From NCBI RefSeq assembly GCF_022539665.2, contig NC_081333.1, positions 8,244,971 to 8,308,970 of the forward strand: a stretch of 64,000 nt of DNA, in the 5' to 3' direction. The DNA comes from Daphnia carinata (Eukaryota > Arthropoda > Branchiopoda > Diplostraca > Daphniidae). The position numbers and the translations under genes were made by a program. The number at the start of each line of letters is the position of its first letter. Positions within the stretch are counted from its first letter, which is position 1. The notes beneath the pieces are model-generated. The model was given only the letters and a program-made list of their open reading frames with translations. It was not told the origin of the DNA and made no database searches. Shown here one piece after another: positions 1 to 11,902 of this stretch.

Positions 1-1
1 A

Positions 2-3000
2 AAATTTGCGGACACTCTACTGAGTTCCCTGAAAACGGTGACAAAGTCCTGTGATGGCCCTATGGCCCCTTTGTTTGACTGCATCCAGGATCTCGATGAG
101 ATGGTTGTACTCTATGCGCAGTACAAAATTCCCATAACCTTCAGCAAGTTCACGCAGGTTTCTGCTTTCGTCCATCACTTTTTAAATCGTAGTTTTCCTA
201 ATTCTAACATGTAACTATAGGAGAACAGATTGGCTACCGTCATTCTCCTATTAAATTGGTTACCAACAGCTGCAGATGTGGGCCCTTTCTTGGATGCGTT
301 TCTATTGCCTTTTATGCGCCGCCGAGCTCTGGATATTGACGATAGTATTTTTCACTATATCTTGGTATTACTTTTCACAATTACCGTCCTATTGGCTTTC
401 ATGGCTTCTAAAAGTGTGCATTTTCCTTTTCAATTTATTAGAATCTGCTTCATAATTCCGTGAGCTGGTGGCATAATGGGCAAGCACAATGGGAGCAAAT
501 AGTTTCAACTTTAATCACTTATATCAGGAGCATTGAGGTAAAAAAAACTGAATTTTATTTGACAACTCCGTTCTATATACTGTAAACTCCGCGCATACAT
601 CGCAGGTACAAGCCAAATCCATCCTTGCTGCCCTTTGTCAAGCCCCGGTACCTTGGAGTCCGACTGTTACTGAACTCGCCGAGAAAGGGAAAAAGCTTGA
701 GCACTCGCTAGCTGATAAGATAAAAGAAGAACACTCAATTGTCCCTCTTAAAACCGTTTTGCGCCACTACAACATTCACGTCTTTGACCTAAATGATATG
801 CGTCTGATGGACTGCATCGTCCGAAACATTTTGAAGGTATGTCCGTCAATTGGTTGGCCATGCAGGCGAATTAATGTGGATTCTGTTTGTAGCAACAAAC
901 AACCGAATGCCTCGAAGATGCACTCACAGTGGCACGTGCTTCAAATGCGATATCCGAAAATGACGTTCGCACCACCTACCTTGCAAGCCTTATGTGTAGC
1001 GACAAGCGTGATTTGATTATAGAAACACTAGGGAAAATGTCGAGTAGCGAACGGGCATGCTGTTGTCGCAAACTCATCTTTTTCATCGAAGGCACCGTTA
1101 ATTCATACATCAATAAGTACAGCTTTTCTGATTTGTCTGGTACATTGTAATTCCATTTCCGTTTTCTAACGTGTATTTCTCAATAGGCCTAAACCAACGA
1201 TCCAGAAACAAGCTGATACATGCATGAGCTGCCTGAATGAAATATGGGAGAATTTTAAGTCAGGAAGCTGCTACCCAAGTGATGGTTGCTTGAATGGTCG
1301 CATCACGGATTTAAAGAATGTTTATCGTTTAATGTCGCATGGTGTGACAATACCTTTGAATAGCTATTGCTATGTGAAGCAGCGGCAAGACGCATTGCGT
1401 AAATTCTGCAAAACCCTCCTTGGGAAGGAGGTGATGGACTATACGGAACTGAACAGAGTGGCCCATCTTTTATCTCTATCCGAAGCATTCGCTCTCCAAG
1501 AACAAATTCTATCTGCACGTTCTGCTGGGAAGGATGAAGTGATGATCACCTGTTGTCACAGACTGCTGCTTTGTGCTGAAGACGCTACAATGGCAGAGGC
1601 CTGCTACATAGCAGCCCAGTGTTTGAACCAAAGCAGCGCTTACGATATGATAGAGTTGCAGAGCCATTTAGCTGCTAAAGCAGCAACGTACTGCGCAAAC
1701 GATTCTTTAATGGATTCCAGTGAATTGTGCTGTTTGGTCAATTTGAGACATCTGATTCAAAAGCGTTCTTCAGCAGTTGGCACACCTGACGTCTACAGCA
1801 GTATCTCGTCGTTGGGGGTTTACCAAGATTTTACTACACCTATTCTCAACCGCGATATTATGAAATTCCTTTCTACAGCCCAAGCTCGTGTGTTGCCATG
1901 CCTGGAGCCTAGCAAAGGAAGTAACTCGATTGTGGGCTTGACAGCTCAAATACCAATTTCTGAAGCCGCCGAAATTTTACGGGAGTTCGCCAAAGAATGC
2001 CTTGGAGTTATCCAGGTGTTGCGCGGATGCCGACAGCTAATGCCTGCTCTGTATTTGGCATACGCATCAGATTCGTTGGTTCATCTGATGTTTCTCCAGT
2101 TGCGCAATCTGGATTTGGTGACAGTCTACAATAAGACAATCTCCAAACATTTCGACGAATTGTCTTCGCAGCTTCTAGTTCGTGTAATGACTGCTAATCG
2201 ACCTGATGTCCCAGATATGGCACTTGCTACCTCTTGCCTTCTGATTCTGGGACCCACAGAAGGTTTTAAATATCTCGGTACGTATTCTGGCACGGATTTA
2301 AATTCATTGATTAAACGACAATTTCTTGTTTTGTTTTTATACATTGCACAGTGGATCTAGTGAAACGCTCGACTTCCGATCGCCGAAGAGTTTTCTATAT
2401 TGGTTTTCTTGGTCGCTTACTCTTCAAGCTTGCTGCGACCGGTGGTGAGGAAGAAGGGTTCTTCGATTCGGTAATTCTACGGTGCCACTGGAGCATGAAA
2501 CTTGCACCTTTCGGAATTCATGTCCAAAGTAAGTATAGCAATTTACAAAGTGGAAAACTATTGGTAAATATTCCATTTTTGTTTTCAGTCCCACCAATCG
2601 ATGAAATGGTTCCAATCATGGACACTCTGGTTACTCTAGAGGATGTACCATTAGAATTGTTGAGCTCATTTTGCACAGATTTTCCTTTAGATCTAAACTC
2701 TGCCTTAATGTCAAGAGCACAATATCTGATCGTGTCCACGGATGCGGCTAATATGGCAGGAAGAATACCCAAAATCCGCGACGTTTTGTCTCGACTCCCA
2801 CCGGTTGACGTTCAGAAATTGGTTCATAGTATTCGCAACAAAGTTAGCCCGTATAACTATGAACTGCTAACGTGCTTATGTGGAATCTTGTATGAACTGC
2901 AACCTGACGCGCTGGATATCCGAACCATGTTAGAACTATTGGAATTTTTAGCCTGTTATGAAAGATCCGTCCCACCAGGAATAATGGAACTTCAGAATGC

Positions 3001-5011
3001 GTTTTACCGGTTACCTGGTTCTGAGGAGTGGCCTCAAAAACGTTTACCTATGTACTACCAGATTGATGCAAGTTTAGCCAAAAATATCTATTACGAAGAA
3101 TTCCACGTTTCAAACTGGACTATTTGGTACAATTCGCCTTCCCTTCTACCTATCAACCGCGATGAAATTTGTATGATGGCTGTCAACAATACCGTTAAAC
3201 GCTACAACAAGGATTGCCTCGATCAAGTAACAACAAACTTATTGCACACTTTCTGATGAAGTTTTTCATTCTGAATTTAAATTAAAGGCCCAGATCGAAT
3301 CTCTGTTCAGCAAGATTAAGCAATGCCTAGATAGCATTAGTACAGTCTCCCGGGCCGCAGCGTGCGCTGCTGATATTACGCAAAGGCTGACCACCAGTCC
3401 CGAGAACTATTACGCCTCTGACTTACATATGCAACAATGCGAAAAATGGAAAAATGAAAGCGATCCTGCTGGTATTATATTACTTAACTAGAATATACTA
3501 TACCTACTCTTGAAATGCTTTTCGTATTTTAGGAATTGCGGCATACAATAAAAGTGTTAAAGTTTATCAAAGAGTGCAAACCGAAGAAAGTTTGGCTTAT
3601 TTTAAATTGTGGAACAAACGATACGAAACCTTATTGCCGTATCCTGAACGCCTTATTCGATCTTTGTTTGAGGACTGTGTAGCCACTAGGCGTTTCCAGG
3701 ATACCAATGCAGCGGCAGAAAACATTTGCCAAATATTCAACCTAAAGTTGGTGGCACTGAAACATGCAATGATGCAAGAGTGGTTGCCCATGATTGAACA
3801 GTATCAGCAAGAAGAATTCTATCAACCCTATGGAAAGGAATCGAATGGCACTCCGTCGTAACTCTCTTTAAAGAAGCCTCTAACAAATCGAGCCATGTAA
3901 TGAATTGCGTTTTTCTTATTTAGGGAATTAAGCGTCGAGTTACAAAATAAGCAGAATCTGGACCGCGTTATCTGCTTGTTGAGTGGTTCTGATTGCGCTC
4001 CATGGATTGCATATTTACGCGAAAAAGCTTTAAATGATGAAGAGCGTCCTTCAATTCGCGTCAGGGCTTTGACAGCGTTAGAAGCTGCTTTGACGGAAGA
4101 CCAAATGGTCGAGCATATGGAACTGCATTCTTACACATTAAATTTACGTATTAAAGTACTGAATTTCCTGAGTCGCCTCGAAGTTTTGGGATTGGTTTAC
4201 AAAGTACGAAGTGTTTATCTAGATTTCCCGGCTTTCCCAAATATTTTAAAATATGTTACCTTTCTAAAACGCTACAAAACAACTTCTGTTTTATAATTAG
4301 GAAGAAGAATTTGAACTAACGGATAAAGCAGACCTGATACGTGCTTTACTGCAGAGTGGAGCTAGCACCCAACGCTGTATTGCTTTGGCCATCGATCTGG
4401 CAACTTGTAACATTATTCAAGATGCTGATATTTGGACCAATATTCTGGAAAAAGTTGTCAAATTTAATATGCTGGACACGGCCCACTCCCTTATTCAAGA
4501 TATTTCAGAAATTCGATTATTATGGGTGAACCCAGTTATGGCACCTGTATGGAACTTGATCCTACAATCGCCATTCAAACAGAGTAAGCAATCCTTGGCC
4601 TTAAATTAGGCGAACGAATTTAAACGCGTTGTTCTACAACTTGTGCGTATTTACGCGTATCCCTAGATAACGGTAATATCACTTCTTGCGTTGCCGCTCT
4701 CGAAATGCTTTGGAGTTGCCCGATTCTTGAAGACATAGATTTGGATTCCCTCGAAAAATGTGTCCTTAGCCATGATTACCCCTATTTGGCCGCTTTGCTG
4801 TTGCCTTTCACCAGAAATACGAAACGTTCAAATCTAATTCAGGTAAGTTATAATAATCTTAACATGAAACATTTTGTACCAGTTCTCTTTGTTTGAATTT
4901 CAGAGGCTTCAAAGCTATGGATCACTACAAGTTCTAGGGAACAAATTGGTAGAAAAATGTGAAACGTTTCCTTACTTAAACTTGGTTACTTCTTTACTTT
5001 CTCGCACCTGA
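2..5011 (+). CDS. KNTC1: Kinetochore-associated protein 1 (ROD subunit of RZZ complex), 3' part
   Basis: Fourteen exons, open at the 5' edge, encode about 1,370 C-terminal residues: 2-157, 221-364, 442-537, 606-836, 893-1116, 1187-2277, 2352-2528, 2589-3226, 3288-3471, 3533-3857, 3924-4203, 4301-4583, 4667-4842, 4904-5011. All splice phases close and the frame ends at TGA 5009-5011. The protein is alpha-helical and repeat-like throughout, with no catalytic motif. The C-terminal part, including the stretch after residue segment FFDSVILRCHW (about 2455-2500), resembles the conserved C-terminal region of KNTC1/Rod. In animals Rod forms the RZZ complex with Zwilch and ZW10 at unattached kinetochores, recruiting Spindly/dynein and Mad1-Mad2 for the spindle checkpoint. 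About 840 N-terminal residues, including the expected WD40 propeller, should lie upstream of the window if length matches the human protein. An AATAAA lies at about 5223. The assignment rests on recalled family similarity, not on an alignment. Confidence 0.8.
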
Positions 5012-5300
5012 TATGTAGCGAGGTTACCTTTCGTTTGTCATCATTAACTCTATTCCGAAAATGATAAAAAGCTAAAATATTTAAGAAATGAAAAAAGCTT
5101 CATCGTTTTTTTATATCTTGGTAAATATAACCAAGACGAAGTGATCTTTTTTTCATAAATGGCAATTCCGATATTTTGTCTAGTACTAAAGTTATTTGCT
5201 CGTGTAATAATAGTAACGACAAATAAAATTTGTGTTACGACATTTTACTGTATTAATCAACAAAGTATTATACGAAACTTAGAAAACGTTTATAAACCAT

Positions 5301-6353
5301 TCAAATAAAAATCGGGTGAATTTTACGGATATCCAGTTTTTGACGGCAGGTCGGACACTGCTGAGTAGAGGCAATAACTCTTCTAATGCAAGGACCACAA
5401 AACAAATGTCCACATATAGTAGAGTGCATCTGTTGGTTAGCTTGCTTAACCTGAGACAGTGAGTCCAGGCATATGGGGCACTGTATTTGATGTGAACCTT
5501 CTTGTTGAAATGATGGGGACGATGATATTGTAGTGGGCTCCACTACATTAGAAAGAGTTTGATTTCTTGTAAGAGCTAAATAAAAAAATGTGCTCATTCA
5601 AAATTATATTAAACAACTAAAAATATTAGGATTTAAGACCTTGTCTACTTGCTGGCGCAGAGCGAAGATTTCGTGGCCCCAACTGTCTGGCTCTCGGTGG
5701 GCTGCTACCAAGCATTATTGGAAGATCAGACAAGTTGGGTCTCCGTGATGGATTGACAATATCTTCCTACAACATGCAAGGTATATGGGTTTAAATCCTG
5801 GACTCAATGTACGTATTGAGTTTTTATACCAAAACAACAAAAACTTCATCATCCAGGTCACATGTGAGGTCGACTTCTAATGGTCTCCTAGCCCTAGCAA
5901 CTGGGATAGTGGATTGCACAGGAGTTATTAAATCAACGAGCTGGACATTAGTTTGATCATTTTCAGGGGTTCTTGGAGTATTAAGTTCTGCATGACCCTC
6001 CCTACTGTTGTCCCTTTGGGTTGCAGAAACAGAAGGTGTAGGTGTTACACTGGATGGTCTTCTCAGCCTTTGGTGTCTTCCACCATTTGCAGTCAAACTT
6101 CTGTGCTCAACAAAATTATCTAGGAAACTCAAATTTTTGTATTTTTGAGGTTGCATTCTACTGTTTACCTTGATGACATCATCCTTCTTGTTGGTACTAC
6201 ACCAGATGACGTAGATGCATTTGCAATGGCATTGTTTAGTATTGCTGTTGCAAGTGTTGCTCTGCTAGATTGTGATCTTGTTATAATATTGGCGGAAACT
6301 CCAGATCGCGAGGCTTGGTTGGTCGATTTTCTCACTCTCGTTGTAGGACTCAT
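5301..6353 (-). CDS. RNF4: RNF4-like SUMO-targeted RING E3 ubiquitin ligase
   Basis: Four exons (6353-6169, 6100-5830, 5766-5640, 5575-5301) give 285 aa with consistent phases. The middle carries clustered hydrophobic-acidic SUMO-interacting motifs: VQLVDLI near residue 117, VDLTCD near 139 and VFVVL near 148; the VDLTC core is also found in vertebrate RNF4. The C-terminal exon encodes a C3HC4 RING (CPICLDS... CGHLFC... CPTCRQK) and ends in HPIFI, close to the RNF4 terminus HPIYI. Family members ubiquitinate poly-SUMOylated proteins in the nucleus and send them to the proteasome. The N-terminus is Ser/Thr/Arg-rich and low in conservation. The gene is tail-to-tail with KNTC1, with 289 bp between stops. 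I am confident of the family; one-to-one orthology with RNF4 is inference. Confidence 0.88.
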
Positions 6354-7663
6354 TTTCTCAGGTTAGGTTTTAACGTTAATTCAAAAGCTGTACGAGGTGA
6401 AGAAATAGACAGGCGAATGAAACGCAAAATGCAGTGATTTACCATGGAAATTGAAGTACAAAACTTTTTTAATATTTTGCTTTACTAAAATAAACGTCCA
6501 ATGTCTTTTTTTATGATAAGAAAAGCAAATAACGCATGCAACCAACTTCAAAGGTGTCTTTTTAAGGGTATTCTCTATGCTGTACACGACACGAGAGAAC
6601 ACAACAAAGCAGGTGTAGAACTGTAGGCAACGCAATATATTGAAGAAAAAGAAAAAAATATGGTCGAAAAAAATAGTAATTAATAGTTTTTAAAATAAAC
6701 GATTTTGTTTTACTAGGAAAAAACTATTGTCGATGTCGAATAGGTTAGCATTTTGTTGGAAGAATATTTCTAAATCTGCAAACCCTGCTTCCATTACTCA
6801 ATTGCAGATCGACGGTCCCCCGTTGTGTGAGGCAGCCATTCCACTTCTAGGGATATTACCCTATTTAGGGGGATTTAAGGAAAATTTTTGGAATCTAGGG
6901 TGCAGTTATGGAAATCTAGTCTTTCCGGGATTATCCAGGGCCTATTTAATTTTCTGGGGATTTCTCGGGATTTTGAGATTTTTGGCCAAACCGCTGTTGC
7001 TTTTGGCGCTTCTATGCAACTTCAAAAGTAAAATGTTCCTCAATAAGAGCCACCAAGCGGACAATGGTGAACGGTACGCTTTTCAGAAAGTAACACTGAC
7101 TAGGATACACCACGAACTCCATTTGATCCTCCAAACGTCTGTGCCAAACATATCGCACGCCGAATTTTTTAAGTCTCAAGTCTCCGACTGAATTTCTGAC
7201 AAGCACTTGACCCAATTGCAAAAGCTGGGGAGAGTTCCTTGAATATATACGTAGGAATTACGAATCTATTTTGTTCAACCATGATGAACAATTTGTTGTT
7301 GAGACATGATGAACCCGAGGCCTCTCACACAATTTTTTTATCTAGGTGAGCAACACACTGTTCATTGGGAAACGCTGTGATTCTCTTGAGGCTTTATAAC
7401 GTTGAAAGTTCGATGACAATTATTTTTGGAAAAACCATATCTTTATTGCTTAACTAAACAAATATGATGGGGCAATCCGATGGTTTTATTTCCATAGCCA
7501 ATTTAAATTTTTCTGGTAACTTGTTTGGCTTTGACGGGCACTGGTTAATTGCTTTAAAAATGTGTTCGATTTAATACTGTTCTAAAATAAATAAAATGGG
7601 TTATTTTATTTTTTTTATTTACATTTATAAAAATAATTTAAAAAACTTTGAAGCAATGGCGTC

Positions 7664-7742
7664 TATAAGAACCGAACACGGACAGTCGACGTATGATCTC
7701 AGTGCTATACCACAGCGCCCTACCACATCGCGACACCACTAT
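7664..7742 (-). repeat. tRNA-like sequence (pseudo-tRNA or SINE head)
   Basis: Read on the minus strand, the ends can pair as an acceptor stem (GGTGTC with GACGCC, one G-T wobble), followed by an A as discriminator. A tRNA-sized D-arm-like block (GTGGTAGGGC) is present, but the T-arm (GTGTTCGGTTC) is poor and the anticodon arm is not canonical. I read it as a decayed tRNA or the head of a tRNA-derived SINE rather than a working tRNA gene. Confidence 0.3.
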
Positions 7743-7807
7743 TAGTCACATATTATATAGTTCCGGTATTAGAACGAAGGTCGATGAAAAATAAATTTGT
7801 TTGAGAT

Positions 7808-7882
7808 GTGCGGTCCTGGCACAGTGGTTACCACCTTCGCTTCGCATTCTGAAGGCCCCGGGTTCAAGTCCCGACACCGCCA
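7808..7882 (+). repeat. tRNA-derived SINE-like sequence
   Basis: A 5-bp acceptor-type pairing (GCGGT with ACCGC), an A-box-like block (TGGCACAGTGGTTACC), and a good B-box/T-arm (CGGGTTCAAGTCCCG) are present in tRNA order and spacing. The anticodon stem CCTTC/GAAGG closes an oversized loop of about 12 nt, so a functional tRNA is unlikely. It is followed by a purine-rich tail of about 90 nt from 7978, as would fit a tRNA-derived SINE with an A-rich 3' end. Confidence 0.4.
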
Positions 7883-8149
7883 ATTTCCCCCCCTCCCTTT
7901 CCCTCCAAATCTTCATTCAAGATTCATCGGATTTACGCAAGCTTCTACAACAGATCAAGACGCAAGATTCTACGCCTTCAAGAAAGAAAAAAAAGCCTTC
8001 AAGAAGAGAGAAAACAAGAAGAAAGAAAAAAAGAAGAGAGAAAAGAAAAGAGAAAAAAGAAGAGCCATGCCTACTATAAAGGGGCTAAATGGCACACCAA
8101 AAAAAAAAGCCTTGCCAGGCTAAAATTGGCAAAAATAGCCTTGTCAGGC

Positions 8150-8335
8150 TAAAAATCGATCTGTAGTACTGTTCACTACCTTGAAGATCGAACCACAAGC
8201 TGAAAGGTAGAGAAGAGGTGATCGTTGAACGTAGGCTGTTCGTTAGCCTCCCCACGGCCTGAAAGACGGCTCGTGGATGCAGGCAGCTTATCATCGGGAT
8301 ATGTGACCCAATTCGCTACCCGTAAGTTTTTGTTG
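8150..8335 (+). repeat. Dispersed repeat, copy A
   Basis: This stretch is clearly related, in the same orientation, to 29092-29275. Shared blocks in the same order include 'tgtagtac-gttcacta', 'ttgaagatc', 'ggtagagaagaggt', 'tggatgcaggcagct' and 'atcatcg-g-tatgtgaccc'. It contains no credible coding frame across both copies. It is probably part of a SINE- or MITE-type element. Confidence 0.7.
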
Positions 8336-8339
8336 TTCC

Positions 8340-9010
8340 TCCTTGTCACCAATAGTGGTGACAAAAAATAAGTTATGGGCGTGTTAGTTTATATAATATA
8401 TATAAATAACAGAGTTCGAATCTAGTCCTTTCCTCAGTCATTTCTTTTTTCCCTTTCCTACCGTAAGCTGCATTCGTTACCAAACAGTGGAAAGTGGAGC
8501 TCGGTTTGGGGTATTACGCCCCTCTGGCAATGCAGTTTTAGGCGCTGGAGGTATTGCGCGCTGACAGGCCGTTATTATAGTAGGCCATGTGAGTATGCCA
8601 TGAAAGTAACAGGGATTTTTCTGGGGATTTTATTTTTTTTTAATAGGGATTTATATCCCCAGTCTGGCAACGTTCTAGGGATACCACTTTGCGGAAAGTG
8701 GAAACACTGGTGTCAGGGAATGGAACTCCTTTACTGTTTTATATTGTGACAGTAGTCGTGTAGCGTTGTACTGTTCCACCTGTCTGGTCATTCACTTAAT
8801 TGTTTATCGCGTTTGCATATCGCTGTCTATGAAGTTATTTTCTGCAAGATAATAAAGTAAAAATAAGAATGGTTGTAAACAGTGTTTATATCTAAACTTT
8901 GCTTCAAGCTTAGGCACCAAGACCAACATCTTAAAATCTTCAGCAGTTTCTCTCCTATGCCTATCCCATGGGCTATATACACTGACTGATAGCTCAGCAA
9001 AGTCTCAACC
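8340..9010. other. Spacer upstream of SENP8
   Basis: No gene is supported. It holds a GGGATT-type degenerate repeat at about 8600-8690 that resembles 6840-6990. The last 200 bp are AT-rich and probably contain the SENP8 promoter and 5' UTR; I see no clear core promoter element. Confidence 0.5.
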
Positions 9011-9631
9011 ATGGCCGATGATGATGTTTTACTGAATTACCACAACTCTCTTTTGAGACAATCAGATGTGAAGCTATTGCAAAATGCAGATTGGTTAAAT
9101 GACCAAGTGATTGGATTTTGGTTTGAATATTTAGAAAATTCCACTATGGACAACTCAGTATGCCTTGTTTGCCCAGAGGTGACACAGTTTATCAAGTTAG
9201 GATCCCCATCAGACACTCCTTTTTTTGTAGATCCACTTAATCTCAGCCAACGTGCCTTAGTTTTGTTTCCTGTAAATGATTCCATGTTTCTGGATCATCC
9301 AGGAGGTTCACACTGGAGTTTACTGGTTTATGCTGGTTTGTTAAAGAAATATTATCATTTAGATTCCCTAATTGGTACCAATTTAGGACATGCTAAGAAA
9401 ATAGCAAATAACTTGCATCTTCCTAATGAAGAAGTTGTTGAACTCAAATGCACCCAACAAGAAAACTCCTATGATTGTGGAGTATTTGTTTGTAGTAATG
9501 CAGAGAATGTTATAAGGCATCACCTCGTAAACAAAGGTATGTTAGTATCTCTACCAATGTTAAATTTAGAATTTATGAATAAGCAAAGAAGTCACATGCT
9601 TCAAGTTATATTAACTTTGTCCTGCAAATGA
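9011..9631 (+). CDS. SENP8: NEDD8-specific cysteine protease (DEN1/NEDP1)
   Basis: A single intronless frame of 206 aa, the usual size for SENP8. The Ulp1/C48 catalytic set is complete: His101 in GGSHWSLLVY, Asp118 in YHLDSL, oxyanion Gln150 in CTQQ, and nucleophile Cys156 in SYDCGVF. The N-terminal WLND motif typical of Ulp proteases is at residues 28-31. Family members mature NEDD8 precursors and strip NEDD8 from non-cullin substrates in cytosol and nucleus. The ATG at 9011 gives the family N-terminus MADDDVLLNY and is preceded by a purine at -3. The gene converges on the dehydrogenase gene, 136 bp between stops. Confidence 0.95.
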   Translation: MADDDVLLNYHNSLLRQSDVKLLQNADWLNDQVIGFWFEYLENSTMDNSVCLVCPEVTQFIKLGSPSDTPFFVDPLNLSQRALVLFPVNDSMFLDHPGGSHWSLLVYAGLLKKYYHLDSLIGTNLGHAKKIANNLHLPNEEVVELKCTQQENSYDCGVFVCSNAENVIRHHLVNKGMLVSLPMLNLEFMNKQRSHMLQVILTLSCK

Positions 9632-9767
9632 TTGTAACATTAAAATCAGTACAGTACACAAGAAGTAATCTGCACAGTTGTTTTTGCATTACTAGATTCT
9701 TCAAAATTAGTATTAAAATATGTCATCTTTTACTACAAAAAAAGTATTCATTATCTTAAGCTAGCAG

Positions 9768-10759
9768 TTAGAAGGGAATTGCATTGCCATCCCACGCAAG
9801 GCATTTCCCTGTGTCTTCAACAGAAAGCTTATCTATAATGGACATCAAATAGTTAACAGATTTCTCAGTGGAAAACAGCTTATCAGGAGGAACACCTTTG
9901 TGATATGGGCGAGAAAGATCAGTATCAACAGTTCCTGCATGTAATTAGGGGGAAAAATAATAAAATGTGCCTTGGAGGACAGGAAAAGAAAAAGATCTTT
10001 GTTTTAGTCACCTGGATGCAGTGCCACACATATTACTTTGGATTTTCCTCTCCCCAACTCAATGCTCAAATTTTTTGTGGCCATATTTAGAGCGCTTTTA
10101 GATAATCTGTAGCTATACCAACCACCAACATGATTATCTGTTCAAGTATAAAGAACATTCAATTACTGTGGTTAATGGAACATTACATTACAATAAACTA
10201 GCCAGATATTGATGAAACTTTAGCTGTAAGATTGACTAGGATTCCAGAATGTTTTTTCCCAGCTTGCTTTCCAAGCAAGCCAGAGCTCTTCAGTAATAGG
10301 GGTGAAAAATATTTTGCAATCAGAAGTGGTCCAATTGTGTTTGTTTCAAAGGTGGTCCTAAGTCCCTGTGTATGGTTTGAAAGGTATTTGATTTTTGATT
10401 TTTTACTAGTTGCCTTTCATGATAGGATGTAGTACTTCAAGCGAAACATCCCGCAAGCTTGTCTCGCCTTTTCCAGACGGATGTAGAATGGCACTGCAGT
10501 TCAAAAGAAGGTCTATTTTTCCAGTAGATTCTTCAGTGATTTTTGGAACAACTTGTTTGATGTTATTTTCCTTTGTTACATCAACATTGATGAGCACTAT
10601 TTTATTGGGAAATTGGCTTTGCATCCTATGCAATGCTGCTTCATTTTCTGCACTCCGACTGGTAGCTATTACTTTTGCCACATCTGCCCTAGAAGCTAAA
10701 ACTTTACAAAATTGAAGACCAAGACCTCTAGAAGCGCCTTGAACGATGGCGACCGCCAT
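9768..10759 (-). CDS. CsgA/C-factor-type short-chain dehydrogenase
   Basis: Four exons (10759-10436, 10365-10203, 10137-10012, 9934-9768) give 259 aa. The Rossmann glycine motif GASRGLG is at residues 8-14, an NCS-type motif follows strand 4 (LLLNCSA), and the catalytic YxxxK appears as YSYRLSK. The LHPGTVDTDLSRPY block is typical of this SDR subfamily, which is NAD(P)H-dependent; the substrate is not evident. The second intron (10202-10138) starts with GC rather than GT (CTG|GCTAGT); I see no in-phase GT alternative that keeps ISDNHVGGWYSYR intact. It diverges from DNAJC24 with 341 bp between start codons, a likely shared promoter region. Confidence 0.9.
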
Positions 10760-11100
10760 ATTACACAATCGGGAAACTTTGTTTACAAGATTTTATTGAC
10801 TGCTCGAGATTTGAGAATAACTTATGTAACCGTTTATGATTTTGCAGACGCCTTTTAGCTGTTTTGTTTATTTTTGCCAGTTTTTTTTCTACAGTTAACA
10901 TGCAGGACAATAAAATCGTGGACTAACCTTACATTTTAAAAAGTTAACGTTAGTTCAGGTTTTTTTAAATTAATCTTTTCAATGTTTTCAATCTTCATTA
11001 GTTACTTCATGGAAACAATGACAACACTGCTACGCCACTTTGCAGACGACAGTATCAGCTTGACAAAGTCGTGAATCGTGTTATACGGAATGGAAAAAAA

Positions 11101-11511
11101 ATGAATATCACCAAGTTTCAAAATTTTTATCAAGTTCTTGGTGTTGAATCGAATGCAAGCTTGGTTGATATGAAACAAAGATATCATCAACTGTCTTTAA
11201 TTTACCACCCCGACAAAAACCAAGGTGCCAATAATGAGGAATTTATTAAAGTTCAGTTGGCTTTCCAAGTTTTAAGTGATCCAAACCTCAAACAACACTA
11301 TGATGTGCAGCATGTGGCCCATACAAACAAATGCGTTGCTATCCACGATCAGATGTCCATCAGTGAACTTAATTTTGATGGTTCTGTGTATGAAACAAAT
11401 TGCCGCTGTGGAGGCAGTTTCGTCTTGTTTAAGGAAGCCACCGAGTTAGCTTTGGCAGAAATTTATGTTACTTGTGACACATGTTCATTATGTATCTCAG
11501 TTGCCTTATAG
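11101..11511 (+). CDS. DNAJC24: Diphthamide biosynthesis protein 4 (J-domain/CSL zinc protein)
   Basis: A single exon of 136 aa. Residues 8-70 form a J domain with the HPD triad at 36-38. The C-terminus holds the CSL-type zinc site, CRC at about residue 100 paired with CDTC about 23 residues later. This pairing of a J domain with a CSL zinc finger is diagnostic for DPH4, which binds iron and supports the Dph1-Dph2 step of diphthamide synthesis on EF2 in the cytosol. I chose ATG 11101 because the upstream in-frame GTG lacks homology value and the J domain begins seven residues later. Confidence 0.93.
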   Translation: MNITKFQNFYQVLGVESNASLVDMKQRYHQLSLIYHPDKNQGANNEEFIKVQLAFQVLSDPNLKQHYDVQHVAHTNKCVAIHDQMSISELNFDGSVYETNCRCGGSFVLFKEATELALAEIYVTCDTCSLCISVAL

Positions 11512-11902
11512 CTGTTGATATTCATTCTACTGCATAATTCTTCTTACTGGTTACTGTTGTAAAAACTATGTGTTTAAGCAATGTTTGAGACTTCAAAATG
11601 CGGATTATAGAAATATAGGCCAGTAGGCCTTTTGTCTTTTTTGGCTCCCTATTTCCTTTCTGTTTAACCGTAGTCATGATACGCAGGAGTAAATTTGCCT
11701 CTGGCTTCTTTAAGATCAAGTCAAGCCCCCTCTCCCTCCTCCTCTTCTATCGACAGCTAACTTGCTATAGAAGCGTATATGAATTCTAATATTACCTACG
11801 TGACAACGCTGCGTCCAACACTTTTCTTCGCTTCCTGCCTCGTTGATTCCTTTTCTGTAGCCTACTGCATTTGTCGTTAGCCGCCATCAAACTTCTCTGA
11901 AA

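Larger units (their letters stand above)
6370..8140. other. Repeat-bearing spacer without a supported gene
   Basis: I find no gene here with coding logic. Around 6830-6990 are repeated runs of GGGATT-like sequence ('ctagggatattaccc', 'tttctggggatttctcggga'), echoed at 8600-8690, which look like decayed repeat material. An antisense open frame at 7012-7221 (69 aa) has no recognisable domain. A tRNA-like segment in each orientation lies at 7664-7742 and 7808-7882. A purine-only stretch (AG-rich, about 7978-8066) creates spurious Lys-rich frames. Confidence 0.55.

Noticed and set aside
6727-7221. Overlapping open frames on both strands (154 and 69 codons)
   Set aside because: The plus frame is made of GGGATT-like decayed repeat; the minus frame lacks a domain and flanking exons.
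7797-8123. 108-codon Lys/Glu-rich open frame
   Set aside because: It runs through a tRNA-like sequence and an AG-only purine tract, so the frame is a composition artefact.
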